From NCBI RefSeq assembly GCF_006742205.1, contig NZ_AP019721.1, positions 806,001 through 870,000 on the forward strand: a stretch of 64,000 nucleotides of DNA. The letters run 5' to 3'. The notes below the pieces were generated by a model that was not told the origin of the DNA, did no database searches, and worked only from the letters and a program-made list of their open reading frames with translations. The position numbers and the translations under genes are program-made. Of the stretch, positions 24,581-37,423 are shown piece after piece. The DNA comes from Staphylococcus epidermidis. Lineage in GTDB: Bacteria > Bacillota > Bacilli > Staphylococcales > Staphylococcaceae. The stretch's first letter is position 1. Each line of letters begins with the position of its first letter.

Positions 24581-26065
24581 TTATAAAATTGGAGAAAGTA
24601 GTTGCGAAATCCCTTCTTTGAATTTAACTAGCAGATTTCGTTTAGCATATTCTTCAGAAGTGAGCTTGTTAGATAATTTCATATCATTAATGAAAGCTTG
24701 TTTTAATGATCGTGCTACGCCTTCATCATAAATAAAAGCATTGACCTCAAAGTTTAATGTAAAGCTTCGATTATCCATATTGGCAGTTCCTACACTTGCT
24801 ACCTCATCATCAATGACAAGTGTTTTTGAATGTAGAAAACCATTATCATAATGATAGACATTAACGCCAGCTTCAAGTAAAGACGCTACGTTTTTAAGCG
24901 TAGCCCAATAAACAAAGGGATGATCACGTTTGTTAGGAACCATGATGTTAACATCCACACCACCAAGCGCTGCAATTTTAATCGAATCTAAAAAAGCTTG
25001 ATCGGGAATGAAGTATGGTGATTGAATGTATATAGATTCTTTGGCTGATGAAATCATTTTTAAATAACCATATTTAATTTGTTCCCAATCTTCATCAGGC
25101 CCACTTGAAGCAATTTGTATGCCTATCGTACCACCAGAGTCAACATCAGGAAAATATCGAGATTCATAAGTTAAATTGTCACGAGTTGATTGTGAGTTCC
25201 AATCTAAGATGAATCTAAGTTGAAGGGCATTTACCGCGTCACCTTTAATACGTAAGTGTGTGTCCCTCCAATAACCAAATTTCTTAGATTTACCTATATA
25301 TTCATCTCCTACATTAAAACCACCAACATATCCAATCGTACCGTCAATGACTACTATTTTTCTGTGGTTTCTATTATTCATTCTTAAATTAATAAGTGGT
25401 AATTTTGATGGAAAGAAAGATTCAGCGTGACCGCCTTTTTGACGAAACTTTTTTAGATCTTTCTTTCGTAAATCTCTTGAGCCCATATCATCGTATAGCA
25501 TTTTAACTTCTATACCTTCTTCAGCTTTTTTTTCTAATTCATGTAACAATTGCTTTCCGAGATTATCACTATGAATAATGTAGTATTGGATGTGAATATA
25601 TGATTGTGCGTGTCTAATATCATTAATTAAATCATCGAACTTCTGATGACCATCTGTATAAATTGTTAGATCATTATCAGTTGTTAAAAAAGCAGCATTA
25701 TTATAAAGTAACATTTGTACCATTTCTTTAAATTTAACAATTTGATGATTACCCTTAGAAAAGTCTTGCTTTTTCAATGCCTCTAATTGCTCGTCAACAA
25801 TCATTTCAAGACCAACTTTATCCTCTTTGGCGAGTTTAAATATATGTTCTCTCTGTATTTGGCGACCTAATAATAAATACAATATGAATCCTACTAAAGG
25901 TAGAAAAACTAAAACCAATAACCACGCCCATATAGAATTTGCTGTACGCCTCTCCATGAAAATAATAATGAATGCAAAAACTAAATTTAATAAAAAGGCA
26001 CTAACTAATAAAATATTAATTATAATATTAGATTGATGAAGTGCCATAGTAAAGACTTCTATCAT
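24581..26065 (-). CDS. cls: Cardiolipin synthase
   Basis: Condenses two phosphatidylglycerol molecules into cardiolipin. The 494-residue protein has two N-terminal membrane helices (about residues 12-34 and 40-62) and two phospholipase D catalytic motifs: [16 protein letters not shown] (about 225-240) and [15 protein letters not shown] (about 405-420). The C-terminus ISQLLSPIL is typical of staphylococcal Cls2. Staphylococci have two cls genes; by sequence I place this as the main Cls2-type enzyme. AGGAGGTAACC on the minus strand precedes the ATG. Confidence 0.95.
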   Translation of the reverse strand: MIEVFTMALHQSNIIINILLVSAFLLNLVFAFIIIFMERRTANSIWAWLLVLVFLPLVGFILYLLLGRQIQREHIFKLAKEDKVGLEMIVDEQLEALKKQDFSKGNHQIVKFKEMVQMLLYNNAAFLTTDNDLTIYTDGHQKFDDLINDIRHAQSYIHIQYYIIHSDNLGKQLLHELEKKAEEGIEVKMLYDDMGSRDLRKKDLKKFRQKGGHAESFFPSKLPLINLRMNNRNHRKIVVIDGTIGYVGGFNVGDEYIGKSKKFGYWRDTHLRIKGDAVNALQLRFILDWNSQSTRDNLTYESRYFPDVDSGGTIGIQIASSGPDEDWEQIKYGYLKMISSAKESIYIQSPYFIPDQAFLDSIKIAALGGVDVNIMVPNKRDHPFVYWATLKNVASLLEAGVNVYHYDNGFLHSKTLVIDDEVASVGTANMDNRSFTLNFEVNAFIYDEGVARSLKQAFINDMKLSNKLTSEEYAKRNLLVKFKEGISQLLSPIL

Positions 26066-26238
26066 AGGTTACCTCCTTTATGATTGTTTATTCTCACTCA
26101 GTTTTCATTTCAGTGATTTTTAAATATAATTATAGCATGAAGAAATACGATTATCATGGTTAGATAATATTTAATTACCTGAATCATTGACGAGTGAATT
26201 TATGAATAATACGATATAATATGAACAGAGGTGACTTT

Positions 26239-26532
26239 ATGGCAGACATGGAGAGTGCACATCACTCAGAGCAAATAAAAACAAATTTAAAATCAAGATT
26301 AAATAGAATAGAAGGTCAAGTAAGAGCAATAAATCGTATGATTGATGATGACGTTTACTGTGATGATGTACTAACTCAAATTAGAGCAACACGTTCAGCA
26401 TTGAATAGTGTAGCTACTAAATTACTAGACCATCACATGAAAGGTTGTATTATGGAAAAAATAAACGACGGTGCGCAAGAAGAAGCAATGGATGAATTGC
26501 TCGTGACATTCCAAAAATTAATAAAAGATTAA
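26239..26532 (+). CDS. csoR: CsoR-family copper-sensing repressor
   Basis: A 97-residue all-helical metalloregulator. Cys41, His66 and Cys70 match the C-H-C Cu(I) ligand set of CsoR, so copper rather than nickel or sulfide sensing is expected. ATG 26239 follows AGAGGTGA; an in-frame ATG at 26221 overlaps the -10 region and is rejected. A TATAAT sits at 26215-26220 with TTGACG 22 bp upstream, longer than optimal spacing. No clear GC-rich CsoR operator palindrome was found. It is followed by the chaperone-like csoZ gene, as in S. aureus. Confidence 0.88.
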   Translation: MADMESAHHSEQIKTNLKSRLNRIEGQVRAINRMIDDDVYCDDVLTQIRATRSALNSVATKLLDHHMKGCIMEKINDGAQEEAMDELLVTFQKLIKD

Positions 26533-26544
26533 GAGGGTATGAAA

Positions 26545-26748
26545 TTGAAAAAAGGATTGATAAATGTTTCAGGTATTAAAACAACTGAACAAGCTAAACA
26601 GCTCAAAGATCATTTATCTAAGATGATAGGCATCAATAGTGTGGATATCGATTACCAAATGAATGAGATTCGAGTAGAATTTGACACTCCTGCAAATTTA
26701 AATAACATTGAAAAAGAAATTTACGATTACGGATTTCGTATTTTATAA
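26545..26748 (+). CDS. csoZ: CopZ-like heavy-metal-associated domain protein lacking CxxC (CsoZ)
   Basis: Short ferredoxin-fold HMA-like protein. The likely start is TTG at 26545, seven bases after GAGGG (26533-26537), giving 67 residues; the ATG at 26539 is only one base from that site. The position where copper chaperones carry GMxCxxC reads SGIKTTEQ, so the metal-binding cysteines are absent. The remaining pattern (helix with KQLKDHL, strand NEIRVEFD, C-terminal IEKEIYDYGFRI) fits the fold. Co-transcription with csoR suggests a copper-related role, perhaps regulatory. Function is unproven. Confidence 0.75.
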   Translation: MKKGLINVSGIKTTEQAKQLKDHLSKMIGINSVDIDYQMNEIRVEFDTPANLNNIEKEIYDYGFRIL

Positions 26749-26890
26749 TTAAATAATTGCGCTTAATTCATTTTTCGTTTGAATTATTATAGCTTTTAGA
26801 AATATTTAAAAATATTTTTAGAATGATGTAGTAAAGTAGAAGTAATTAGGGTATTATTGAAATAAAGCTATTTCTAACGAGGTGATAATT

Positions 26891-27028
26891 GTGAAGAATC
26901 AAGATAAGATTCAAAATGTAGTCAAATTATTATCATCATTGGGTGTGAATATTAAGAAAACTAAGTCTCGTTTAGATATTATTAATACTTTGCCTACATC
27001 TAATCAAGTAAGTCATGAATTAAAATAA
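26891..27028 (+). CDS. Small 45-residue hypothetical protein
   Basis: GTG start after ACGAGGTGAT, stop TAA, 45 codons. The product is basic and amphipathic: MKNQDKIQNVVKLLSSLG, then VNIKKTKSRLDIINTLP and a polar tail. There is no signal peptide, Cys or membrane segment. It lies in a 378-nt gap between csoZ and the convergent rodA and is followed by a strong hairpin at 27083-27113. A good ribosome site and correctly placed terminator support expression. From memory it may resemble the short Lmo0850-like family of Firmicutes; this is tentative and no function is known to me. Confidence 0.65.
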   Translation: MKNQDKIQNVVKLLSSLGVNIKKTKSRLDIINTLPTSNQVSHELK

Positions 27029-27082
27029 TTTGCATGATAATATAATATTTTATGTATTGATTATCTAAATTAATATATAAAG

Positions 27083-27113
27083 AGAGACACTGTTCATCGT
27101 GAATAGTGTCTCT
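27083..27113. terminator. Bidirectional terminator between the 45-residue ORF and rodA
   Basis: AGAGACACTGTTC (27083-27095) pairs with GAATAGTGTCTCT (27101-27113) with a single G-T wobble. T-rich sequence leaves it in both directions, serving the small plus-strand ORF and rodA on the minus strand. Confidence 0.85.
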
Positions 27114-27126
27114 TATTTTATACAGG

Positions 27127-28338
27127 TTAAATTGTATTAGATTTTTTAGATAATGTGGTTATTTCATATCTTTGGGGTTCATGATAATAAATTGAAAGAA
27201 CTACTCCTATACCAGTCATTAAACTCCATAAAGAACTTCCACCGTAACTAATAAACGGAAGTGGTATACCTGTAATCGGTAATAATTGAACCGTCATGCC
27301 GATATTTTGTAACACGTGAAAAACAATCAACGATACATATCCTATGATAAATACTTTGTTAAACTGACTATCAATTTTACTAGCTAACCGTATAAGGTGA
27401 AATATTAAGAATAAGAAAAGTAATATCAATAATACTGAACCTATAAAGCCCATTTCTTCTCCAATCACTGAAAAAATAAAGTCGGTATGATTCTCAGGAA
27501 TATAAACTTCGCCATGGTTATAACCTTTACCTAATAATTGACCTGAACCAATAGCTTTTAAAGATTCTGTTAAGTGATATCCATCTCCACTACTGTATGA
27601 ATAGGGATCTAACCAAGAATTGATACGTCCCATTTGATACATTTTTATTCCTAATAGGTTTTCTATTAAGGATGGTTTATAAATGATAGCTAATATAATA
27701 CTAGAACCACTTACAAATGCAACAATAAAAAGAGGGGCTAATATCCTCCATGTTATTCCACTTACTAACATGACGCCAGCTATAATTGCACATAACACCA
27801 AAGTAGTACCTAGGTCATTTTGCAATAGAATTAATGCCATAGGTATAATGGATACACCTAAAATTTTAAAAAATAACATTAAATCAGACTGAAAAGACTT
27901 ATTAAATGTAAATTGGTTATGTTTAGATATCGTTTTAGCCAAAGCAAGTATAAGTATAATTTTCATGAATTCGGAAGGTTGGATGCTTATAGGACCGAAA
28001 CTGTACCAACTTTTAGCACCATTAATAATTGGGGTGATTGAAGTTTCAGGTAAAATAAGTAACCCTATTAATAGAACGCAAAATATACTGTATAAAATAT
28101 AAGTATTATTTTTAATTTTTTTCGGTGAAATTATCATAATTAAAAATGCAATAATAGCTCCGAAAATATAATAAATAATTTGTCTAATACTGAAATTTGC
28201 ACTATATTGTCCGCCACCCATAGCGGAACTGATTAAAATAACACTTGTTAGTGCTAATAGTGATATAACTAGTACGAGTATCCAGTCTACTTTACGTAAC
28301 CAGTTACGTTTAGGTTGTTGACGAGAAGAATAATTCAT
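27127..28338 (-). CDS. rodA: Rod-shape/peptidoglycan polymerase of the SEDS family
   Basis: A 403-residue polytopic membrane protein with about ten hydrophobic helices, of the FtsW/RodA/SpoVE (SEDS) family that polymerises lipid II glycan strands. Family blocks include WYSFGPISIQPSEFMK, QNDLGTTLVL, GYNHGEVYIPENHTDFIFSVIGEEMGF (shortened here to its key residues PENHTDF) and PFISYGGSS. RodA rather than FtsW is assigned from position beside ddl-murF, the staphylococcal arrangement. It is divergent from ddl. Confidence 0.88.
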   Translation of the reverse strand: MNYSSRQQPKRNWLRKVDWILVLVISLLALTSVILISSAMGGGQYSANFSIRQIIYYIFGAIIAFLIMIISPKKIKNNTYILYSIFCVLLIGLLILPETSITPIINGAKSWYSFGPISIQPSEFMKIILILALAKTISKHNQFTFNKSFQSDLMLFFKILGVSIIPMALILLQNDLGTTLVLCAIIAGVMLVSGITWRILAPLFIVAFVSGSSIILAIIYKPSLIENLLGIKMYQMGRINSWLDPYSYSSGDGYHLTESLKAIGSGQLLGKGYNHGEVYIPENHTDFIFSVIGEEMGFIGSVLLILLFLFLIFHLIRLASKIDSQFNKVFIIGYVSLIVFHVLQNIGMTVQLLPITGIPLPFISYGGSSLWSLMTGIGVVLSIYYHEPQRYEITTLSKKSNTI

Positions 28339-29802
<1,464 letters not shown>

Positions 29803-29813
29803 AGGTTTTAGTT

Positions 29814-31169
29814 ATGATAAACGTAACATTAGAGCAAATTAAAAACTGGATAGATTGTGAAATTGATGAAAAACATTTAAAAAAAACAATAAATGGCGTT
29901 TCAATTGATTCACGAAAAATCAATGAAGGGGCGTTATTTATACCTTTTAAAGGTGAGAATGTTGATGGCCATCGTTTTATCACACAAGCTTTGAACGATG
30001 GTGCTGGAGCTGTTTTTAGTGAAAAAGAGAATAAACATTCTGAAGGGAACCAAGGTCCTATTATTTGGGTAGAAGATACTTTAATAGCCTTACAGCAATT
30101 GGCAAAAGCATATCTAAATCATGTAAATCCTAAGGTGATAGCGGTTACTGGTTCTAATGGAAAAACAACAACAAAAGACATGATTGAAAGTGTATTATCA
30201 ACTGAATTTAAAGTTAAGAAAACACAAGGAAATTATAATAATGAAATTGGAATGCCGTTGACTTTACTAGAACTTGATGAAGACACAGAAATTTCTATTC
30301 TAGAAATGGGGATGTCAGGTTTTCATCAAATAGAGTTGTTATCTCATATCGCACAACCTGATATAGCGGTCATCACAAACATTGGCGAATCACATATGCA
30401 AGATTTAGGATCGCGAGAAGGCATTGCAAAAGCTAAATTTGAAATAACAACTGGTCTCAAAACAAATGGTATATTTATTTATGACGGAGATGAACCTTTA
30501 TTAAAACCTCATGTTAATCAAGTTAAAAATGCGAAATTAATAAGCATTGGGTTAAATTCAGACAGTACATATACTTGTCATATGAACGATGTAAAAAACG
30601 AAGGTATTCATTTTACTATCAATCAAAAAGAACATTATCATTTACCAATTTTGGGCACGCATAATATGAAAAATGCTGCTATTGCAATTGCTATTGGACA
30701 TGAATTAGGCCTAAATGAAACAATAATTCAAAATAATATTCACAACGTGCAATTAACCGCTATGAGAATGGAAAGACATGAATCATCAAACAATGTAACA
30801 GTAATTAATGACGCATATAATGCAAGTCCAACGAGTATGAAAGCAGCCATTGATACATTAAGTGTTATGAAAGGTCGAAAAATTTTAATATTAGCAGATG
30901 TACTTGAATTAGGACCTAATAGTCAATTGATGCACAAACAAGTTGGTGAATATTTGAAAGATAAAAATATTGATGTTTTATATACATTTGGTAAAGAAGC
31001 TAGTTATATCTATGATAGTGGTAAAGTTTTTGTTAAAGAAGCAAAATACTTTGATAATAAAGACCAGTTAATTCAGACGTTAATATCTCAAGTTAAACCT
31101 GAGGATAAAGTCTTAGTTAAAGGTTCACGAGGTATGAAGCTTGAGGAAGTTGTTGACGCATTGTTGTAA
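29814..31169 (+). CDS. murF: UDP-MurNAc-tripeptide:D-Ala-D-Ala ligase
   Basis: Adds the D-Ala-D-Ala made by Ddl to the UDP-MurNAc-tripeptide. The 451-residue Mur ligase has the N-terminal [18 protein letters not shown] block, the ATP loop [12 protein letters not shown], central [12 protein letters not shown], and the C-terminal [14 protein letters not shown]. It follows ddl by 11 nt and is ended by the long hairpin at 31186, so ddl-murF forms a two-gene unit. Confidence 0.96.
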   Translation: MINVTLEQIKNWIDCEIDEKHLKKTINGVSIDSRKINEGALFIPFKGENVDGHRFITQALNDGAGAVFSEKENKHSEGNQGPIIWVEDTLIALQQLAKAYLNHVNPKVIAVTGSNGKTTTKDMIESVLSTEFKVKKTQGNYNNEIGMPLTLLELDEDTEISILEMGMSGFHQIELLSHIAQPDIAVITNIGESHMQDLGSREGIAKAKFEITTGLKTNGIFIYDGDEPLLKPHVNQVKNAKLISIGLNSDSTYTCHMNDVKNEGIHFTINQKEHYHLPILGTHNMKNAAIAIAIGHELGLNETIIQNNIHNVQLTAMRMERHESSNNVTVINDAYNASPTSMKAAIDTLSVMKGRKILILADVLELGPNSQLMHKQVGEYLKDKNIDVLYTFGKEASYIYDSGKVFVKEAKYFDNKDQLIQTLISQVKPEDKVLVKGSRGMKLEEVVDALL

Positions 31170-31185
31170 TATAAAATCTAATTTC

Positions 31186-31254
31186 AAAGCATGCAATGAA
31201 TGAGCATCTGTAAATTAATTAGGATGTTACTTTCATTGCATGCTTTTATTTTTT
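31186..31254 (+). terminator. Terminator after murF
   Basis: AAAGCATGCAATGAA (31186-31200) pairs perfectly with TTCATTGCATGCTTT (31232-31246). The 31-nt loop can itself pair (GCATC with GATGT). The tail is TTATTTTTTT. Confidence 0.9.
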
Positions 31255-31266
31255 TGGTAAACTATG

Positions 31267-31280
31267 AAAAAGCGCTTACA
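31267..31280 (+). promoter_or_regulatory. cre-like site in the cshA leader
   Basis: AAAAAGCGCTTACA matches the CcpA operator consensus TGWAARCGYTWNCW at 12 of 14 positions, missing only the first TG. It lies about 190 bp before the cshA start in a 214-nt leader that otherwise shows no clear element. Confidence 0.4.
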
Positions 31281-31426
31281 TTACATATTGCACGACCTTT
31301 TTGAAAGTTAAATAGTTTGATGAATTACATTGAAAACAGTAAATGTGTGAAATTGCTTTATTGCTATAATATTTTTAAGGTGGTACTATATAGAAGTTGA
31401 TAAAACATAAGTGAACATATATGTAA

Positions 31427-32998
<1,572 letters not shown>

Positions 32999-33010
32999 AT
33001 AAATTAACTA

Positions 33011-33046
33011 GCCTGAGATAATTTTTTGTCTCAGGCATTTTTTATT
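33011..33046 (+). terminator. Terminator after cshA
   Basis: GCCTGAGA (33011-33018) pairs with TCTCAGGC (33029-33036); tail ATTTTTTATT. It belongs to the same CCTGAG/CTCAGG group as the terminators after yidC and the SprT-like gene. Confidence 0.9.
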
Positions 33047-33189
33047 TATACGAATTAAAAAGTACATATGTATTGAGCATAAAACTTATTATATAGTAGG
33101 TGTGACGCGTCGATATGAATTTTTTCATTTTTGCATGTGAATAAATTTTTTAATAAATAATACATTGAAAATATAGGTCGCTGTTATTT

Positions 33190-33218
33190 TTTAGACTTTA
33201 TTATCACTATGCTATAAT
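33190..33218 (+). promoter_or_regulatory. Extended -10 promoter of the PH-domain operon
   Basis: TTTAGA (33190-33195), 17-bp spacer, TATAAT (33213-33218), with TG at 33210-33211 giving an extended -10. It ends 29 bases before the first PH-domain gene. Confidence 0.6.
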
Positions 33219-33247
33219 GTGGGTAAATCTTGAAAAGGAGTATATTT

Positions 33248-33727
33248 ATGAAAAATGATAGTACGTTTCATAGAAGCCCAATCCAAGCGCTAAAGTACTA
33301 TTACATAACTAGTTGCATAGGTTTATTTATTTTGCTTGTTATACTTAGTTTACTTTTGTATTTTAGCTATTTAAATCATTGGTGGCCTTTTACATCCTAC
33401 ATCTTTCTTGGGCTAGGTTTGTTATCTATTTTAAACACTTGTATATCTCCACTAATTAAATATAGATATCATTATTATAAAATTCACGAAGATTTTGTCA
33501 TATTAAAAAGATTATTTATTTTTAAGAAAGAAGAATTAAGTAAAATAGAGAGAATACAATTTATCGATATTGGAACTAATCCATTATCAAAAAAATTAAA
33601 TCTTAATTCCATAACTTTATTTACTGCAGGTCATACAATCTCATTTCCAATAATATCTGAGAAAGAAGCACAAAATATTCAACAACAAATACTATTGAGA
33701 TTGAGAGGTGCAAATGACGATGTATAG
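33248..33727 (+). CDS. Bacterial PH-domain membrane protein (YdbS-like)
   Basis: A 159-residue protein with two N-terminal membrane helices (about residues 18-40 and 48-68) followed by one bacterial PH (bPH2/DUF304) domain, seen in the FKKEELSKIERIQFIDI and SITLFTAGHTISFPI strands. It resembles Bacillus YdbS. ATG 33248 follows AAAAGGAG. The gene overlaps the next by 14 nt. In Bacillus, YdbS and YdbT have been linked to resistance to a bacteriocin; the role here is not shown by sequence. Confidence 0.78.
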   Translation: MKNDSTFHRSPIQALKYYYITSCIGLFILLVILSLLLYFSYLNHWWPFTSYIFLGLGLLSILNTCISPLIKYRYHYYKIHEDFVILKRLFIFKKEELSKIERIQFIDIGTNPLSKKLNLNSITLFTAGHTISFPIISEKEAQNIQQQILLRLRGANDDV

Positions 33728-35225
33728 TCCGCAAAAGCTACATCCAATTTCTTATATTGATGGCTTGATTAGTGTGATTAAATCAAATTTCATTGTAATT
33801 ATCATCTTTTTATTTAATATAAAAGATTTTAAATATGATGATTTTTCGTCTTATATTATTCCAGGTATAATGACTTTGATATTTTCTATCGGTTTCATTC
33901 ATAATATTATTAAGGTTTATAATACACGATATTGGATTGAAGAGGATCATTTTATATTAACTACTGGTGTTTTTAATAAGGAACGAAAAGAACTAAATAT
34001 TAGTCGCATACAATCTGCAGATACGTCTCAAGGATTGATTAATCAGATTGTTGGCGGCGTTGAACTCATTATTAAAACACCAAGTGATGGCATAGAATTA
34101 GGGACAATTTCAAAAAAGCAAAGTGAAGTTATTGAACAAGAATTGCGATCTATTCAAGAACGCATGAATAACCAGGTAAATCAAGAAGCTAAAGAGTTAA
34201 ATGATGAGAATCATACTCAGACATATCAACAACATGCCAAACCCCAATATGCAATATTTAAAATGCCTTTTAAACAACTATTATTTATGTCTATGACAAG
34301 TGGAGCTATAGCACTTGCTTTTGTGACACTATCTCCTATTATTGGCAGTCTCTCAAGTGTTATTCCATGGGATAAATTTGGTGAAGAAATATCTTCTGTA
34401 TTTAAAACGATATATTTCATTGTCATTTTTATTGTCATACTAGTGTTATTATTAAGTTATATAATCGGAACTATCATGTACTTAATAAAGTTTTATGGAT
34501 ATCAAGTTATTCAAGATAATCATCAACTTAAAATTCAATATGGATTATTTACGAAGAAAAATATCACTGTACCAACTGACCGACTGCAAGGTGTACTTGA
34601 ACATCAATCTTTTATACGAAAATTATTTGGTTATACATCTATACATTTCTATATTACAAGTGATATAGATACTACTGAAGGGGAACCCACTGATAATGAT
34701 GGAAGAATTATGATTTTACCGTTTATTCCAAGAAAAGAGGCATATAAAGTGATTAGACCTTTGGTTCCTGAGATGACATTTAATCATGCTAAAATTGGCA
34801 TGCCTTTAAAAGGATTTCATCGTCACTTTCTAATTCCTTCCATATGTATTATTGGTATAGGCATTATTGGATGGTATATGTGGTCTTTATGGTCTTTAAT
34901 CATAGCTTTATTACCAATCTTATTATTTTTTGTTTACGCTATACTTTATACACGTTTTAGTGGTTTTGCTTTTAGCGAATCAGAGCTTGTTGTCCAAAAA
35001 GCGTCTATATTAAATATTAAGAGATTTTATGTTAAAAAAGAAAAAGTTTTAGGAATGACTATTAGCCAACATCCCTTTCTTGAAAGAAGTCAACTCGCAA
35101 ATTTTCAATTTGTTATTGCTAAGGGTAGTAGTCAGCAAAACATTGGTTTGAAGTTTAGTGAAGTAGATAATGTTCTTAAACTCAAAAATTGGTACATGAA
35201 AGGTGATACTCATGAAGTCTTATAA
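33714..35225 (+). CDS. Multi-PH-domain membrane protein (YdbT-like)
   Basis: A 503-residue protein alternating membrane helix pairs with bPH2 domains: helices near residues 20-65, PH about 70-145, helices about 190-260, PH about 265-350, helices about 365-410, and a third PH to the end. Diagnostic strands include NISRIQSADTSQGLINQ and PTDRLQGVLEHQSFIRK. ATG 33714 after GAGAGGTG is chosen over GTG 33708. It overlaps both neighbours by 14 nt, so the three proteins are likely made together and may form one complex. Function is unknown. Confidence 0.78.
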   Translation: MTMYSPQKLHPISYIDGLISVIKSNFIVIIIFLFNIKDFKYDDFSSYIIPGIMTLIFSIGFIHNIIKVYNTRYWIEEDHFILTTGVFNKERKELNISRIQSADTSQGLINQIVGGVELIIKTPSDGIELGTISKKQSEVIEQELRSIQERMNNQVNQEAKELNDENHTQTYQQHAKPQYAIFKMPFKQLLFMSMTSGAIALAFVTLSPIIGSLSSVIPWDKFGEEISSVFKTIYFIVIFIVILVLLLSYIIGTIMYLIKFYGYQVIQDNHQLKIQYGLFTKKNITVPTDRLQGVLEHQSFIRKLFGYTSIHFYITSDIDTTEGEPTDNDGRIMILPFIPRKEAYKVIRPLVPEMTFNHAKIGMPLKGFHRHFLIPSICIIGIGIIGWYMWSLWSLIIALLPILLFFVYAILYTRFSGFAFSESELVVQKASILNIKRFYVKKEKVLGMTISQHPFLERSQLANFQFVIAKGSSQQNIGLKFSEVDNVLKLKNWYMKGDTHEVL

Positions 35226-35721
35226 ATATATGCACCAAAATGGTATTAAAGTAATGAGAATTAGTGGTGCTTTTTGGACGTTTTTACTAGTGATAGCATT
35301 GTCTATTTTAATATTGCTTAATGAATTAAAATTCCATTTTATTAATACTAAAAATTTAATAATTGGAGCAATAATTTTAACTACAATAGTTTGTATTTTA
35401 TTTATGATTATAGTGCCTTGGTTTAAGTTTAAACATCTTAGATATTTTTTAGATGATAAAGAAATACATATTAGAGAAGGTATCATTTTTATAGATGTTC
35501 ACGTCATCCCTTACTTTAGAATACAAAATATAGATATAGTTGAGGGATTTATCATGAGAAAGTTCCAACTCGCTTCGCTGTCATTATCAACTGCTGGGGG
35601 AAATTCTGAAATAGCATTGATAGATATTCAAGAAGCACAAAGATTGAAAAAACAAATTAAACAACAAAAATCAATAACGACAAATGTAACTTCATTAGAA
35701 AAATTAAACGATGATATATAA
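35212..35721 (+). CDS. Third PH-domain membrane protein
   Basis: A 169-residue protein with two membrane helices (about residues 17-36 and 45-67) and one bPH2 domain (FLDDKEIHIREG, PYFRIQNIDIVEG, LASLSLSTAGG). ATG 35212 lies in the end of the previous gene after AAAGGTGAT. It is similar in layout to the first gene of the cluster, suggesting duplication. acpS starts 47 nt downstream, so the PH operon may run on into acpS-alr. Confidence 0.75.
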   Translation: MKSYKYMHQNGIKVMRISGAFWTFLLVIALSILILLNELKFHFINTKNLIIGAIILTTIVCILFMIIVPWFKFKHLRYFLDDKEIHIREGIIFIDVHVIPYFRIQNIDIVEGFIMRKFQLASLSLSTAGGNSEIALIDIQEAQRLKKQIKQQKSITTNVTSLEKLNDDI

Positions 35722-35768
35722 AAGACTTGATAAAAGATTATTGGTGATATACTAAAGAGGCGATACAA

Positions 35769-36122
35769 GTGATTTATGGAATAGGTATAGATTTAATAGA
35801 AATTGAACGAATTAAAAATCTTCAGAATCAAACAAAATTTATTGAAAGAATACTTACTATAGAGGAAAGGGACAAATTAAATCAATATACACACGAGCAA
35901 CGTAGATTAGAATTTTTAGCTGGACGCTTTACAGTGAAAGAAGCATTTAGTAAGGCCTTAGGTACAGGGTTAGGGAAATCAGTATCGTTTCAGGACATTA
36001 ACTGTTACAACGACGCTCTAGGTAAACCATGTATTGACTATCCTGGTTTTTATACACATGTGAGTATTACACATACGGAGAATTATGCTATGAGTCAAGT
36101 TATTCTTGAAAAAAACGAATGA
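35769..36122 (+). CDS. acpS: Holo-[acyl-carrier-protein] synthase
   Basis: Transfers 4'-phosphopantetheine from CoA to apo-ACP. The 117-residue protein begins [13 protein letters not shown], with the metal-binding Asp, and has the [16 protein letters not shown] motif with the catalytic Glu. The start is GTG 35769 after AAAGAGGCG. The neighbour alr follows after 66 nt, the acpS-alr order standard in Firmicutes. Confidence 0.95.
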   Translation: MIYGIGIDLIEIERIKNLQNQTKFIERILTIEERDKLNQYTHEQRRLEFLAGRFTVKEAFSKALGTGLGKSVSFQDINCYNDALGKPCIDYPGFYTHVSITHTENYAMSQVILEKNE

Positions 36123-36188
36123 AAATTGGATAGAATTTTTAATCATCAGAAATAAGATGAAGTAAGTAGTTTCAAGGAGGACATATAT

Positions 36189-37337
36189 ATGTCAGAGAAG
36201 TTTTATAGAGCAACATATTTAAATGTGAATTTAGATGCAATTTTAGCAAATTATCAAAATTTCAATCAATTACACGCTAATAAGACTGTCATTTCAGTTA
36301 TTAAAGCAAATGGATATGGATTAGGAAGTGTGAAAATAGCACAACATTTAATGCGTCATGGTGCAACATTTTTTGCGGTGGCTACACTTGATGAAGCAAT
36401 AGAGTTAAGAATGCATGGAGTTGATGCTAAATTATTAGTTTTAGGCGTTGTTCCAACAGAAGACATTGAGAAGGCTATACAGCATCGTGTTGCATTAACA
36501 GTACCTTCTAAAGCATGGTTGAAGGAAACTATCAAGCAAATTCCTGATGATAACCAAAAAAATTTATGGCTACATGTAAAATTAGATACTGGTATGGGCC
36601 GAATTGGAATGAAAGATATAGATGAATATAAAGAAGTGGTTGATTTAATTAATAAAAGAGATCATTTAGTTTTTGAAGGGGTTTTCACACATTTTGCGAG
36701 TGCTGATGAACCTGGAAGTTCTATGAATGAACAATATACTTTGTTCAAAGAGATGGTTAATCAAGTTGAGAAACCAATTTATATTCATTGTCAAAATTCT
36801 GCTGGATCACTACTCATGGATGGTCAATTTTGTAATGCAATAAGATTAGGAATCTCTCTTTATGGATACTATCCTTCAGAATATGTTAAAGATAATGTGA
36901 AAGTTCATTTAAGACCGAGTGCGCAGTTAGTATCAGAAACCGTTCAAGTCAAAACGCTTAAAGTTGGGGAAACTGTTAGTTATGGACGTACATTTATTGC
37001 TGATGAAGAAATGACAATTGCAATTTTACCTATTGGGTATGCCGACGGATATTTAAGATCGATGCAAGGTGCATTCGTCAATGTTAACGGGAGTCAATGT
37101 GAAGTCATTGGACGCATTTGTATGGACCAAATGATAGTTAAGGTTCCTTCTCATGTAAAAACGGGTGAAAAAGTAATACTTATGGATAATCACGTTGATT
37201 CACCACAATCAGCTGAAGCCGTAGCAAATAAACAAGGTACAATTAACTACGAAGTATTATGTAATTTATCAAGACGTCTTCCAAGAATATATTATTATGA
37301 TAATAATGAAGAGGTTACTAACGAATTGTTAAAATAG
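36189..37337 (+). CDS. alr: Alanine racemase
   Basis: PLP enzyme producing D-alanine for peptidoglycan and teichoic acid. The 382-residue protein has the PLP-lysine motif [10 protein letters not shown] (Lys39) and the C-terminal catalytic-Tyr segment VSYGRTF (about residue 268), plus RICMDQ. AAGGAGG precedes the ATG. It supplies Ddl, encoded upstream, and lies before mazEF as in other staphylococci. Confidence 0.96.
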   Translation: MSEKFYRATYLNVNLDAILANYQNFNQLHANKTVISVIKANGYGLGSVKIAQHLMRHGATFFAVATLDEAIELRMHGVDAKLLVLGVVPTEDIEKAIQHRVALTVPSKAWLKETIKQIPDDNQKNLWLHVKLDTGMGRIGMKDIDEYKEVVDLINKRDHLVFEGVFTHFASADEPGSSMNEQYTLFKEMVNQVEKPIYIHCQNSAGSLLMDGQFCNAIRLGISLYGYYPSEYVKDNVKVHLRPSAQLVSETVQVKTLKVGETVSYGRTFIADEEMTIAILPIGYADGYLRSMQGAFVNVNGSQCEVIGRICMDQMIVKVPSHVKTGEKVILMDNHVDSPQSAEAVANKQGTINYEVLCNLSRRLPRIYYYDNNEEVTNELLK

Positions 37338-37423
37338 TATAGTCACTGATTAGGAAATTTGTTATTATAAAACTAAATTGATGCTAATATAACAACTTTT
37401 GGAATCAGATGGAGGTTCTTTTC

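Noticed and set aside
33104-33111. GACGCGTC palindrome upstream of the PH-domain operon
   Set aside because: Only 8 bp, single copy, no flanking symmetry; expected by chance in 64 kb.
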